A DNA stretch of 64,000 nt, taken from JACVRM01 sp963817375. Its GTDB lineage: Bacteria > Actinomycetota > Thermoleophilia > Gaiellales > Gaiellaceae. This document shows positions 18,355 through 27,488 of the stretch, one piece after another. Below the pieces are notes generated by a model. That model was not told the DNA's origin. It saw only the letters and a list, made by a program, of their open reading frames with translations, and did no database searches. Numbering within the stretch: the stretch's first letter is position 1; each line of letters opens with the position of its first letter. The stretch is taken from assembly GCA_963817375.1 (NCBI GenBank), contig CAWFOB010000008.1:62001-126000 (forward strand). The letters run 5' to 3'. The position numbers and the translations under genes were made by a program.

Positions 18355-19206
18355 CTAGCGTCCGAGCTCGTCGGCTATGCGCTGCCACGCGGGCTCGCGG
18401 ACAATGAGCGTCGAACAGGGTGCGCTGTGCGCGACGCGTTCCGAGACCGATCCGAGCGCCCGGACGCCGTGCAGCCCGCGGCTGCCGACGACGACCAGAT
18501 CCGCCCGTCCGGCCGCCGTGAGAAGTGCGTGCACCGGAGTCTCCGCGCTGTCCTCGTGCTCGCCCTCCGTGATCACGGCGACGAGCCGCTCGTCGACACC
18601 CTTGCCGCCTCCGGCAACGAGCGCACCCAACTCGGCCCCGAAACGGTCCGCCACGAAGCGGGCCGCGGCGTACGCCGCCGCCGACTCGATCGAGCCGTCG
18701 ACGCCGACGACGAGCCGGCGAGGAAACCCGGTGCCCGCCTCACGCGCGACGAGAACCGAGCAAGGCGCGCGGTGGACGATCCCGGTTGCGATCTCGCCTC
18801 CGACGATCCCGAGTAGGCGCCCCCCGCCGCTTCTGCCGACCGCGACGAGCGTGTGCTCGCAGCGTTCGATCTCACGAAGCAGCTCACGGACAGGATCGCC
18901 GCGCACGCGCTTCGCGATCGCGGCCGCGTTCGCTGCGACGTGGTCGCTCGCAGTGGCCAGCGCCTTGTCGGCCGCCGACCGCAGCAGGTCATCGTCGTAG
19001 TAGAAGGGAACGCGCGTGCCCGTCCCGCCCACGCCGTGCGCGATGTCCCACGCCGAAAGAAGCGTGAGGCGTCCGTCGACGTCCTCGAGGATCGACGCCT
19101 GGCGCGCAGCCTCGAGTGCCTGGCGGGAGCCGTCGACGCCGACGAGAACGCTGGTGAAGACGCGCCGGCCGGCCTCGAGTCGTGTCGTGTGGATCATGAG
19201 TGCCAT
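18355..19206 (-). CDS. Tandem universal stress protein (two UspA domains)
   Basis: A 283-residue protein with two UspA domains (~14-145 and ~152-270). Each starts with the expected strand (FTSVLVGVDGSRQALEAARQ and RLVVGVDGSIESAAAYAAAR) and ends with an ATP-binding-type glycine loop (GRSGGGRLLGIVGGEIATG and GSRGLHGVRALGSVSERV). Both loops are intact, suggesting nucleotide binding. Such proteins help survival under energy or oxygen limitation in mycobacteria. It sits between a Usp-like gene and a sigma factor gene, all on the minus strand, consistent with a stress-response group. The frame is clean, unlike its neighbours on both sides. Confidence 0.88.
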   Translation of the reverse strand: MALMIHTTRLEAGRRVFTSVLVGVDGSRQALEAARQASILEDVDGRLTLLSAWDIAHGVGGTGTRVPFYYDDDLLRSAADKALATASDHVAANAAAIAKRVRGDPVRELLREIERCEHTLVAVGRSGGGRLLGIVGGEIATGIVHRAPCSVLVAREAGTGFPRRLVVGVDGSIESAAAYAAARFVADRFGAELGALVAGGGKGVDERLVAVITEGEHEDSAETPVHALLTAAGRADLVVVGSRGLHGVRALGSVSERVAHSAPCSTLIVREPAWQRIADELGR

Positions 19207-19302
19207 CGCGAACCTTCTGTCTTGACGCTTCCTCCACCCGCCCGGCGGGCCGGGTTCGGCGGTTTGCCGCAGGCTGCGCGGACGAAGTACGGAGGTGAGG
19301 GA

Positions 19303-19965
19303 TCAGGCCGCGACGACGGGCTCGAGCTCGGCCGCCAGCTCGCGAAGCGCCTCGTCCTTCAACGCCCGCGTTCGCTCGGCGCTCAGGTGCATGTCGCCGG
19401 CGATCACTGTTAGCGGTTCCGGCGTGCCGGTGAGCCCGAAGTGGCGGCAGACGATCCTCCGCTTGCGCCCGCGCAGGTGCCGGAGGGCTCCGTGCACTGC
19501 CCGCGCGCGCTCGTGGTCGACCATCTGCGCCTCGGGCGACTCGGACGCGGACGCGGCGATTATTTCCTCGAGCGCGGGCCGGTCGCTGGGGCGCTGCTCC
19601 AGTGAGGCGATGGCGGCCGGGACCAGCGACTCCGCAACCTCGGTCGGCGACAGATTCGTTGCCTCCGCCAGCTGACCGACCGTTGGCTCGCGCCCACCGG
19701 CTGCGAGCCGGTCGCGCGCGTGCGCGACTGCACGGCGGTGCTCGAGAACGGGACGCGGGACTCGGATCAGGTGTCCCTGCGCTGTGAGCGCGTGTGTCAC
19801 TGCCGCGCGTATGCGCCAAAAGGCGTACGTCGAGAAGCTGGCACCGCGACCCGAGTCGTACTCGTCGATCGCCGTCAGCAGCCCGATCGCTCCCTCCTGG
19901 ACGAGGTCCTCCGGCGGCAGGCCGAGATCGTGGTAGCGGAAGGCGACCGACCGGACGAGACCCAT
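19303..19965 (-). CDS. RNA polymerase sigma-70 family factor (alternative sigma)
   Basis: A 220-residue sigma-70 family protein. Region 2 is clear: GLVRSVAFRYHDLGLPPEDL, then VQEGAIGLLTAIDEYDSGRG and FSTYAFWRIRAAVTHALTAQ (2.3-2.4). Region 3 covers RVPRPVLEHRRAV through PTVGQLAEATNLSPTEVAES. Region 4 (RKRRIVCRHFGLTGTPEPLT, then LSAERTRALKDEALREL) is present. This is a group 3-like layout. Homologous sequence continues upstream of the ATG (reading RLARTRLVEEH just before it), so the true start is probably earlier, but no ATG or GTG is visible in frame. It may control the surrounding stress genes, which is inference from position. Confidence 0.85.
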   Translation of the reverse strand: MGLVRSVAFRYHDLGLPPEDLVQEGAIGLLTAIDEYDSGRGASFSTYAFWRIRAAVTHALTAQGHLIRVPRPVLEHRRAVAHARDRLAAGGREPTVGQLAEATNLSPTEVAESLVPAAIASLEQRPSDRPALEEIIAASASESPEAQMVDHERARAVHGALRHLRGRKRRIVCRHFGLTGTPEPLTVIAGDMHLSAERTRALKDEALRELAAELEPVVAA

Positions 19966-20303
19966 GTGCTCCTCGACGAGGCGGGTGCGTGCGAGGCGGT
20001 CTCCGCGTCGCGCACGCGCCGCTAGCCGTTCGGAGTGGCCGCCGATGTGACCCCGTGCTGTCGCCGGGGTTGCGGAAACGACGAGGGTGAGCGCGGCCAG
20101 TAGTGCGATCGTTCGCGCGCATGGGCCTCCTTCGGCTCGGTTGTGCCGAAGGTCTCTCCCGGCCCGTGTGGGCTACGCGAATCCGGGCCCTAGCCGTGGT
20201 GACGGAGACGCGCCGCGGGGATACTCCCCTTCGTACGGACCTCTCATAGCGCAGCGCTCGCCGGCGCCCGTCGGGGTCGTCCACTGTCAGCGACGGGGGC
20301 GAA
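19966..20303. other. Intergenic stretch between sigma factor and P-type ATPase
   Basis: About the first 75 bases probably encode the N-terminus of the sigma factor. A hairpin CTTCGGC/GCCGAAG lies near 20129-20151 without a clear T-run. No further gene, tRNA or repeat is visible. Confidence 0.4.
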
Positions 20304-23089
20304 CTACGGATCGGCCCGGCCGGCTTCGCGGGCGCGTCGGCGGACGAGCAGCTTGCCGAGCTCGAGCACCGGCACGATCGTGAGCGCGGCGCCGACGACG
20401 AGTGCCCAGCGGGCGGGCGAGAGATCCGTCGTCCCGAACGCGGACTCGAGGAACGGAACGTTGAGGACGAGCGTGAGCAGCGCGATCTCCCATGCGACCG
20501 CGAGGTTCAGCCACCGGTTTCTGAACGGCCGTTCGAATGTCGAGCGCCGGTCGGAGCGGAAGCTGAATGCCTTGAAGAGCTCGATCAGGATCAGGGTCGC
20601 GAAGACGGTCGTGCGCGCCTCGTTCAGGTCGCTCCCGGAGGCGAGCAGTCGAGGTGAACAGCCCGACGGTGACGGCGGTCGACCAGAGGCCTCCGAGCGA
20701 CGATCAGTCCGACCACGGGGCGCGTGAAGATGCCGGCTCCGCGGCGGCGCGGCGGACGGTGCATCAGGTCGCGCTCCGGCGGGTCGACCGCGAGTGCCAG
20801 CGCGGGCAGCCCGTCGGTCGCGAGGTTGACGTAGAGGATCTGCACCGCGCTCAGCGGCAGCGGCTTGCCCAGGAGCGCCGCGATGGTGAGGAGGCCGATC
20901 TCGCCGAGATTGGCCGAGAGCAGGTACATGAGGTACTTCTTGATGTTGGCGAAGACGCCGCGGCCCTCTTCGACCGCGGCGACGATCGAGGCGAAGTTGT
21001 CGTCGGTGAGCGTCATGTCGGCGGCTTCGCGCGTGACGTCGGTGCCGGTGATGCCCATGGCGACGCCGATGTCGGCGCGTTTCAGCGCCGGCGCGTCGTT
21101 GACGCCGTCGCCCGTCATCGCCACCGAGTGGCCGTTCGCCTGCAGCGCCTCGACCACGCGCAGCTTGTGCGCCGGGCGAGACGCGCGCGTAGACCTCGAT
21201 CGACTCGACCTCCGCGTTCGAGCTCCGCGTCGCTCATCGCGTCCAGCTCGGCTCCGGTGACGACCCGGCCCGAACCGAGCAGGCCGAGCTCGCCCGCAAT
21301 CGCCTGTGCCGTGAGCGGGTGGTCGCCGGTGATCATCACCGGCTTGATGCCGGCGCGGGCGCAGGTGCGGATCGCGTCCTTCGCCTTCCGGCGCGGCGGG
21401 TCGATCATCCCGACGAGGCCGAGGAGGGTCATCTCGCTCTCCGCGCTCTCGGGGCTCGCCTCGGCTCCGACGGGCGACGGCCAGGACGCGAAGCGCCTCG
21501 GAGGCGAGCTCCTTGGCGACTTCCAGCACGGCCTCGCGATCGGCCTCGTCGAGTCGCTCCTCGCCTGCGCGGCGACAGCCAGCGAGAGCAGGAGCGCAGC
21601 ACCACCTCGGGTGCGCCCTTGGAGTAGGCGACGCAGCCGCCGGGAGTCTCGTGCAGCGTCGTCATCTGCTTCCGCTCCGGACGTGAACGCGATCTCGCCG
21701 ACGCGCGGGCGCGCCGCGATGAGCTCGTCGTGCTCGATGCCGGCCTTCGCCGCCGCGACGACCAGCGCGGCCTCGGTCGGATCGCCGCGGATCGCTGCCG
21801 CTTCCATCCTCGTGCGCGGACGAGCCGTGCGTCGGAGGCGAGCGCGGCGGCGCGGAGCAGCTCGCGAAGCGGCTCCGAGACCGCGACCGGCGTATCGTCG
21901 CGCAGGAACTCGCCCTCCGGCGTCGTAGCCGTTGCCGGAGACGTCGAGCGTCTCCCCGGCGACCCAGATGCGGCGGACGGTCATCTGGTCGGCCGTAAGC
22001 GTGCCGGTCTTGTCGCTGCCGATCACCGAGACGCTGCCGAGGGTCTCGACCGCTGGAAGCCTGCGCACGAGCGCGTTGCGGTGTCGCCATCCGCTGTGCG
22101 GCGAGCGACAGCGAGATCGTGACCACGGCCGGCAGCGCCTCGGGCACGACCGCGACTGCGACGGCGACGCCGAACACCAGCATCTCCAGGAACGGCTCGT
22201 CGCGGAGCGAGTCCGAGCCCGACGATCACGACGACGACGGCGAGTGCCACGCGCGCGAGGACGACACCGACGCGGTCGAGGCTCTGTTGCAGCGGCGTCC
22301 TCCGCTCCTCGATCGCCTCGAGCATCCGTGCGATCGACCCGAACTCCGTTCGGTTCCCGGTCGCGACAACGAGGACAGCGCCGCGGCCATGGGTGACCGT
22401 TGTGCCGGCGTAGACCATGTTGATGCGATCGCCGATCGCCAGGCCGCGCGCCGTCAACACCGGCGGTGCTCTTCTCGACCGGCATCGACTCGCCCGTCAG
22501 CGCCGCCTCGTCGACAGCGAGGTTCACGCGATCGCAGACGCGGCCGTCGGCCGGGACCCTGTCCCCCGCTGCGAGCCGAACGAGGTCGCCGGGAACGAGC
22601 TCGCGCGCCGGAACGTCGTGCTCACGTCCGCCGCGCACGACCGTTGCAGTCGGCGCGGCCAGCTGACGCAGCGCTTCGAGGGCTCGCTCGGCTCGGTACT
22701 CCTGCACGAACCCGAGCAGCGCCGCGAAGACGACGATCACAGCGATCACGATCGGCCTCGGTCGCGTGGCCCAGAATCGCCGACAGGCCGGCGCCGACGA
22801 GAAGGATGAGGATCAGGACGTTCTCGAACTGGGCGAGCAGCAATCGCCAGGGAGAGACGCGAGGCGTTACCTCGAGCTCGTTGGCGCCGTGGACGGAGAG
22901 GCGCCGCGCGGCCTCCGGCTCGTCCAGTCCGACGCTCGTCGAGCTCTCGAGCTCGACCGCGACACGATCGACGTCTCTTGTATGCCAGTCGGAGCCGGAC
23001 TGCGTTGGTTCGGGCGTGCACGGCGGCGGCTCGAGGCGCCCCTCGGGCGCCCCTAGGCGGCTTGTATCGGGTGCCGTTCCCGCCGACAT
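20304..23089 (-). pseudogene. P-type cation ATPase, PacL/Ca2+-ATPase-like (interrupted by frameshifts)
   Basis: A ~920-residue P2-type ATPase read across many frames. In order: N-terminal cytosolic part (DEPEAARRLSVHGANELE), helices M1-M2 (ENVLILILLVGAGLSAILGH, then IAVIVVFAALLGFVQEYRAE), the actuator loop AALTGESMPVEK, the M4 motif in VVPEALPAVVTISLSLA, the phosphorylated Asp in SDKTGTLTADQM, ITGDHPLTAQAIA, hinge TGDGVNDAPALKRADIGVAM, M5-M6 (NLATDGLPALALAVDPPERD) and a C-terminal membrane segment ending LLVRRRAREAGRADP. The PEALP in M4 and NLATDG in M6 resemble Ca2+/Mn2+ pumps. Two extra bases are resolved in 21175-21220, and others lie near 20640, 21900 and 22200. The start is placed at MSAGTAPD. 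Confidence 0.75.
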
Positions 23090-23097
23090 CGGAGCCT

Positions 23098-23604
23098 TCA
23101 CGTACGCGCTGGCGGTGTGTCGCGCTGCAGCCATTCGTAGAAAGCGCTGCGCGAGCCGTTGAAGGAATAGACCGCCCGCTTCACGGTCGGAAATTGCTTC
23201 GCCGTGCGGTCGAGCTGGGCGAGCAGCATGGTGCTGCCGCAGGACGTGGACGCGTTCGGGATGTGCGGCGCGAAGTTGCCGAAGTCGATGTAGGCGACCC
23301 GGTAGAAGATGCGCGCGCTGCGCAGATGCCCCGCCGTCCTCGCCGAGAACCAGCCGCCGTAGCCGCGCGCCCGTTCAGCCTTCGTCGGCCCAGCAAGCAG
23401 CCCCTGCATCGCGCCAAAGAGGACTCGCGGCCCGCGAACCGCTCGCTTCAAGGGAAACACGCGAGCGCAATCGCTGCCGACGCCGCGGGGGGCAAAAACG
23501 GCTATGGCGTGCGACGTCGGGGCCTGAGCCGACTCCACACTCGATACGGCGACGAGCGAGACCGGCGCAAGCGCGAGCGCCGCAAGGGCGAGAAACCGTC
23601 TCAT
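23098..23604 (-). CDS. Secreted GerMN-domain protein
   Basis: A 168-residue protein with an N-terminal signal peptide (MRRFLALAALALAPVSLVAV, cleavage probably near Ala26). A GerMN domain follows: CARVFPLKRAVRGPRVLFGA, LLAGPTKAERARGYGGWFS, the strand IFYRVAYIDFGNF and the end VKRAVYSFNGSRSAFYEWLQ. GerMN domains occur in spore germination proteins and in actinobacterial LpqB-type lipoproteins; here there is no lipobox Cys. Role unknown, probably cell-surface. It is divergent from the P1B-ATPase gene at 23726, and the 121-base gap must hold both promoters. Confidence 0.75.
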   Translation of the reverse strand: MRRFLALAALALAPVSLVAVSSVESAQAPTSHAIAVFAPRGVGSDCARVFPLKRAVRGPRVLFGAMQGLLAGPTKAERARGYGGWFSARTAGHLRSARIFYRVAYIDFGNFAPHIPNASTSCGSTMLLAQLDRTAKQFPTVKRAVYSFNGSRSAFYEWLQRDTPPART

Positions 23605-23725
23605 CGTGCACCTCCTTGTCGTTCAAGTCGTCCTCCGATCGGGCCTCGCGCGTTCCGCGAGAAGCCGCGCGTCCGCCGCGGATTTGTCCTGAGCCGCAGC
23701 GACCGCGCGGACGGAGGACGAGGGT

Positions 23726-25615
23726 GTGGAAAGCAGTCGACACACACGGCTGCGCCGAAGCCGGCGAACCGTGGCGAGCGCAGCGGCGGCTCTTCGTGCG
23801 AACGCCGGCCGCGGCATCGCACTCACCGCCCTTGCGGCCGTCGCCTCCGGTCTTGCCTTTGCGGGCCTCGACCGTCATCGCCCCGCCGCATGGATGTGGG
23901 CGGCGACGACGGCGATGCTGCTCCTGCCGCTGACGTGGTCGGTGCTGCGCTCCCTGCTCCGCGGCGACGTCGGAGTCGACGCGATCGCGCTCATTTCGAT
24001 GGCCGGCGCGCTCGCGCTCGGCGAGTACCTCGCCGGCGCCGTGATCGCGCTGATGCTCGCGGGCGGGAACGCGCTCGAGGAGGCGGCCAACCGCCGCGCT
24101 CGCCGCGAGCTGAGGTCGCTCGTGGAGCGCGCACCACGGTCGGCGCTCGTGCGGCGCGGCGAGGAGCTCGTCACCGTGCCGGTCGCCGACGTCGGGACCG
24201 ACGACGTTGTCCTCGTCCGCGCGGGCGAAGTCGTCCCGGTCGACGGGATGGTGGTCAGTGAGGAGGCGATCGTCGATCAGTCGGCGCTGACGGGCGAGCC
24301 GCTTCCCGTCACCGTTCACCGCGGTGGGAGCGTCCAGAGCGGCACAGCGGCAGCGGGCGCCGCCTTCGAGCTGCGGGCGCTGAGGCCCGCATCCGAAAGC
24401 GCGTATGCCGCGCTCGTCCGGCTTGTCACCCAGGCCGAGACTGAGCGGGCGCCGTTCGTCCGCATTGCCGACCGGTACGCCATCTTCTTCCTGCCGCTGA
24501 CGGTGATCATCGCCGCGCTGGCGTGGGCGGTCTCGGGGGATCCGGTTCGTGCCCTTTCTGTCTTCGTGGTCGCAACACCGTGTCCGCTCATCCTGGCGGC
24601 GCCGATCGCGCTCATGTCCGGGCTGTCCCGCGCTGCACGCGCCGGCGTGGTCGTCAAGGGCGCGGCGACGATCGAGCAGCTCGGTGGCGCGCGCTCCGTG
24701 CTGCTCGACAAGACCGGGACGGTGACGCTCGGACATCCAGAGCTTGACCGCGTCGTCGCGACGGACGGGCTCCCGTCCGACGAGGTGCTACGACTCGCTG
24801 CGTCGATTGATCGACTGTCTGCGCATCCGCTCGCGGCGGCCCTGGTCGATGGCGCGGAGCGGCGCAATCTGGCGTTGACGATTCCCGATGACGTCGAGGA
24901 GAGCTTCGGCAACGGCGTCCGTGGGGCGCTCGACGGGCACCGCGTCCTCGTCGGCAGCGCGGGCTGGCTTCGCAGGCACGGGATCGAGCCGCTCCTCCCG
25001 CCGGGGCTCGACGGGGGTGACGCGAAAGTGCTGATCGCCGTCGACGATCACCTCGCCGGCGTCGCGCTTGTGGGTGACCGGCTCCGGGCCGACTCGCACG
25101 ACCTCGTGCGCAAGCTGCGCGAGGTGGGCGTGCGCTACGTGGCGCTTGTCACGGGCGACAAGCAGTCAGTTGCGGCCGTCGTGGGAGACAGGCTGGGCGT
25201 CGACCGGGTCTTCGCGGAGCAGACGCCTGAACAGAAGGTCGAAGTTGTACGTGCGCTGCGCGAGCAGCCGGAGCTCCGACGTGTGGTCATGGTCGGTGAC
25301 GGCATCAACGACGCGCCGGCGCTCGCGCTCGCCGACGTCGGCGTAGCTATGGGATCGGCCGGCGCCACCGTCTCCTCCGAAACCGCGGATGCCGTCGTCC
25401 TGGTCGACCGCGTCGATCGTGTGGCAGACGCGATCAGGGTCAGCCGACGTGCGCTGTACATCGCACGGCAGAGCGTGCTCGTCGGCCTGGGGGTGTCCAT
25501 GGCTGCGATGGTCGTCGCCGCGGCCGGATACCTGCCACCGGTTCAGGGCGCGCTGCTACAAGAAGCAATCGACGTCGGTGTCATCGTGAATGCGCTCCGA
25601 GCGCTCAAGGACTGA
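23726..25615 (+). CDS. Heavy-metal P1B-type ATPase, ZntA/CadA-like
   Basis: An intact 629-residue metal-transporting ATPase, starting at GTG. It lacks an N-terminal metal-binding domain. Helices begin at ~residue 30. The actuator motif is ALTGEPLPV, the M6 metal site reads VVATPCPLILAAPIALMSGL, the phosphorylation site is LLDKTGTVTLG, the HP nucleotide-binding motif is in SIDRLSAHPLAAALV, and the hinge is MVGDGINDAPALALADVGVA. The membrane metal motif is TPC where CPC (Cu, Zn/Cd) or SPC (Co) is usual, so the metal cannot be assigned. Length suits a short Zn/Cd/Co type. The frame is clean although the neighbouring P-type ATPase gene is broken. Confidence 0.88.
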   Translation: MESSRHTRLRRSRRTVASAAAALRANAGRGIALTALAAVASGLAFAGLDRHRPAAWMWAATTAMLLLPLTWSVLRSLLRGDVGVDAIALISMAGALALGEYLAGAVIALMLAGGNALEEAANRRARRELRSLVERAPRSALVRRGEELVTVPVADVGTDDVVLVRAGEVVPVDGMVVSEEAIVDQSALTGEPLPVTVHRGGSVQSGTAAAGAAFELRALRPASESAYAALVRLVTQAETERAPFVRIADRYAIFFLPLTVIIAALAWAVSGDPVRALSVFVVATPCPLILAAPIALMSGLSRAARAGVVVKGAATIEQLGGARSVLLDKTGTVTLGHPELDRVVATDGLPSDEVLRLAASIDRLSAHPLAAALVDGAERRNLALTIPDDVEESFGNGVRGALDGHRVLVGSAGWLRRHGIEPLLPPGLDGGDAKVLIAVDDHLAGVALVGDRLRADSHDLVRKLREVGVRYVALVTGDKQSVAAVVGDRLGVDRVFAEQTPEQKVEVVRALREQPELRRVVMVGDGINDAPALALADVGVAMGSAGATVSSETADAVVLVDRVDRVADAIRVSRRALYIARQSVLVGLGVSMAAMVVAAAGYLPPVQGALLQEAIDVGVIVNALRALKD

Positions 25616-25654
25616 GCCGACCCGACCGGACGTGGCTGAGCCGGGTAGGTCGTC

Positions 25655-25963
25655 CTACTCGCCGCCGAAATCCATGAAGTTGTCGAGGAAGCCTCCGCGT
25701 TTGCGCTTGCGACCGCCGCTGCTCGACGTCTCCTCGTCCTCGACGTCACCGCCTGACGCGCGGCGTCCCTGGACCTCGGCGAGAAAGTCGTCGTCCTCGG
25801 CGGGCTTGGTTTCCTGAGCGATCAGCTTCTCGAGCTCTCCGCGGTCGAGCCAGATTCCGCGGCACGTTGGACAGGCGTCGATCGTGACGCCGTTGCGCTC
25901 GACCTCCACAAGCTCGGCTCCGTCGCGTGGACAGGCAACGATGGTCTGTGTTCCGGCGCTCAT
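25655..25963 (-). CDS. TFIIB-type zinc-ribbon protein
   Basis: A 102-residue protein with a zf-TFIIB domain: Cys-Pro-Arg-Asp (CPRDGAELVEVERNGVTIDA), then CPTCRGIWLDRGELEKL. This gives one Cys from the first knuckle and a Cys-X2-Cys from the second, with Asp in place of the fourth Cys, as is common in this family. The tail is acidic (EDDDFLAEVQG), then basic (GGRKRKRGG). Start at the ATG after GGAGCCACCG. Function of the family is unknown. It is convergent with the P1B-ATPase gene, 39 bases away. Confidence 0.75.
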   Translation of the reverse strand: MSAGTQTIVACPRDGAELVEVERNGVTIDACPTCRGIWLDRGELEKLIAQETKPAEDDDFLAEVQGRRASGGDVEDEETSSSGGRKRKRGGFLDNFMDFGGE

Positions 25964-26152
25964 CGGTGGCTCCTTCGGATAGGTGGTGTGCGGTGAGAGT
26001 TGCCAGTTGCGTGCGGAACCGAATCCGGGCTGCGCCCGATTCTTTGTACGGCTTTCACGTACGCGCACACGGGCGATGAGATGACTAGCAGGTTCTCTCA
26101 GCCGGGCCACCGACGCGCTTCGAGTGGTCGAAGTCCGCCAGCTTCCACCTTG

Positions 26153-26178
26153 AAACCCGCCTGAAAACGGCGGGGTTT
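26153..26178 (-). terminator. Hairpin downstream of the quinone oxidoreductase gene
   Basis: AAACCCGCC pairs with GGCGGGGTTT around a short A-rich loop, 30 bases after the oxidoreductase stop codon. The flanking T-run is only three bases, so termination strength is uncertain. The rest of 25964-26208 shows nothing else. Confidence 0.5.
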
Positions 26179-26208
26179 CTGACTTCCGGTCATGACGCGG
26201 GTGCTGGG

Positions 26209-27219
26209 CTAGCCGAGCGGTTCCTCTTTCTCCGCGGGCGCGGGCCCGGGGCGCTCTGTTGCCGCGATGCAGAGCACAACGTTGCCGGTCTTCTGGCCGC
26301 TCTCGACGTAGCGGACCGCCTCGACGATCTCGTCCAGCGCGTACGTCCTGTCGATCACCGGCCGGTACTTGCCCGCCTCGACGAGCTCCTTGATCAGGAG
26401 CAGATCTTCCTGGCGATATCGGCCGATGCCGACCGTCGCACGCCTCTTGCCGACGAACCTCGTGACAAGCGCGAGCAGCGGCACGTGGTACATGAAGCCG
26501 AGGTCCATGCTGACATAGATCCCGCCGGGCTTCAGCGAGCGCCGGCAGCGGCGGAACGAGTGCTTGCCGACCGCGTCGAAGATCACGTCGTACGTCTCCC
26601 CACTGCACGTGAAGTCGTGGGCGAAGCGATCGACCACGTCCCGGGCTCCCAGCGACCTCACGACCTCGACGTCCTTCGTGTCGCACACCGCGGTCACCTC
26701 CGCGTCGAAGTGGTGCGCGAGCAGCTGCACCGCGCCCGTTCCGACCGAGCCCGCGGCACCGTAGACGAGCACGCTCTTTCCCTGCGGCGGGTACGCGGGT
26801 CGCAGGCAGCTCAGCCCAAGCAGTGAGCCGTCAGGTACGGCTGCCGCCTCCTCGAACGTCAGTCCTGCCGGCTTCGGGGCGATCACCCCGCTCTCCTGCA
26901 CGGATACGAATTCCGCGTTGGAACCTGCTCTGACGCCGAACACCTCGTCGCCGATCCCGAACTCGGTCACGGCCGCACCGACGTCCTCCACGCGGCCCGC
27001 AAACTCCGACCCGAACCTCGTATCACGCGGTCGGCGAATGCCGGTCATGGCACGGGTGAACCGGTAGTCGACGTGGCGTACCCCCATCGCGTCGCCGCGC
27101 GTGATCGTCGACGCGTGCACCCGCACGAGCACCTCGTCCTCCGCGGGCAGGGGCGGCTCGACCTCGTTGACACGCAGCACCTCCGGAGGCCCGTAGCGAT
27201 CGTGGATCACTGCTCTCAT
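26209..27219 (-). CDS. NAD(P)H-dependent quinone oxidoreductase-like MDR protein
   Basis: A 336-residue zinc-independent medium-chain dehydrogenase/reductase. GroES-like N-terminal domain: YGPPEVLRVNEVEPPLP, VRVHASTITRGDAM, FGSEFAGRVEDVG. The Rossmann domain has VLVYGAAGSVGTGAVQLL at ~residue 150, the NAD(P)H-binding loop. No catalytic-zinc Cys/His set is present. It probably reduces quinones or enones, with substrate unknown. An acidic/proline-rich tail (GPAPAEKEEPLG) is added at the C-terminus. It is the rightmost protein gene of cassette 5, with the tRNA-Pro terminator 240 bases upstream. Confidence 0.85.
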   Translation of the reverse strand: MRAVIHDRYGPPEVLRVNEVEPPLPAEDEVLVRVHASTITRGDAMGVRHVDYRFTRAMTGIRRPRDTRFGSEFAGRVEDVGAAVTEFGIGDEVFGVRAGSNAEFVSVQESGVIAPKPAGLTFEEAAAVPDGSLLGLSCLRPAYPPQGKSVLVYGAAGSVGTGAVQLLAHHFDAEVTAVCDTKDVEVVRSLGARDVVDRFAHDFTCSGETYDVIFDAVGKHSFRRCRRSLKPGGIYVSMDLGFMYHVPLLALVTRFVGKRRATVGIGRYRQEDLLLIKELVEAGKYRPVIDRTYALDEIVEAVRYVESGQKTGNVVLCIAATERPGPAPAEKEEPLG

Positions 27220-27460
27220 TCGTTCACGTCCTCTCGCCGACCCGGTGGATCGGTCCCCCGTGCTGCCATGCCCGCCCGGCGCGGTAGAGCTCGGCGGGCC
27301 TGCCGCCGCCGCGGCCGGGCCGGGTTCGTCTCGCCCGTGGGGATAACCCAGCCGTCCTCGCCCATGAGGCTACGCCGGAATTAGTCCGCTGAGGCCTTCG
27401 CAACGGAGCCGTACTACCACCGTACGCGCAAGACCTCTCGCCGCAACGCATCCAAAAGAA

Positions 27461-27483
27461 AAAGCCCTGCTACGAGGGCTTTT
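27461..27483 (-). terminator. Rho-independent terminator of tRNA-Pro
   Basis: Stem AAAGCCCT/AGGGCTTT followed on the minus strand by TTTTTCTTTT, beginning six bases after the tRNA 3' end. This is the best-formed terminator in the window. Copies occur before R3 and R5. Confidence 0.88.
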
Positions 27484-27488
27484 CTCAG

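Larger units (their letters stand above)
12849..27488. mobile_element. Cassette 5: island between R5 and the intact tRNA-Pro
   Basis: This 14.6-kb interval lies on the 3' side of the tRNA-Pro gene, where elements using a tRNA 3' end insert. It carries a Ddn-type oxidoreductase, a DUF4389 remnant, two ABC exporters, two stress proteins, a sigma factor, two P-type ATPases, a GerMN protein, a zinc-ribbon protein and a quinone oxidoreductase. Two long stretches (13.6-17.7 and 20.3-23.1 kb) are riddled with frameshifts, while the genes between are intact. No integrase, transposase or plasmid gene is recognisable. Confidence 0.5.

Noticed and set aside
18989..20284. 431-codon minus-strand open frame, Arg-rich
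   Set aside because: It overlaps the sigma factor and Usp genes out of frame and has low-complexity Arg/Ala/Pro composition.
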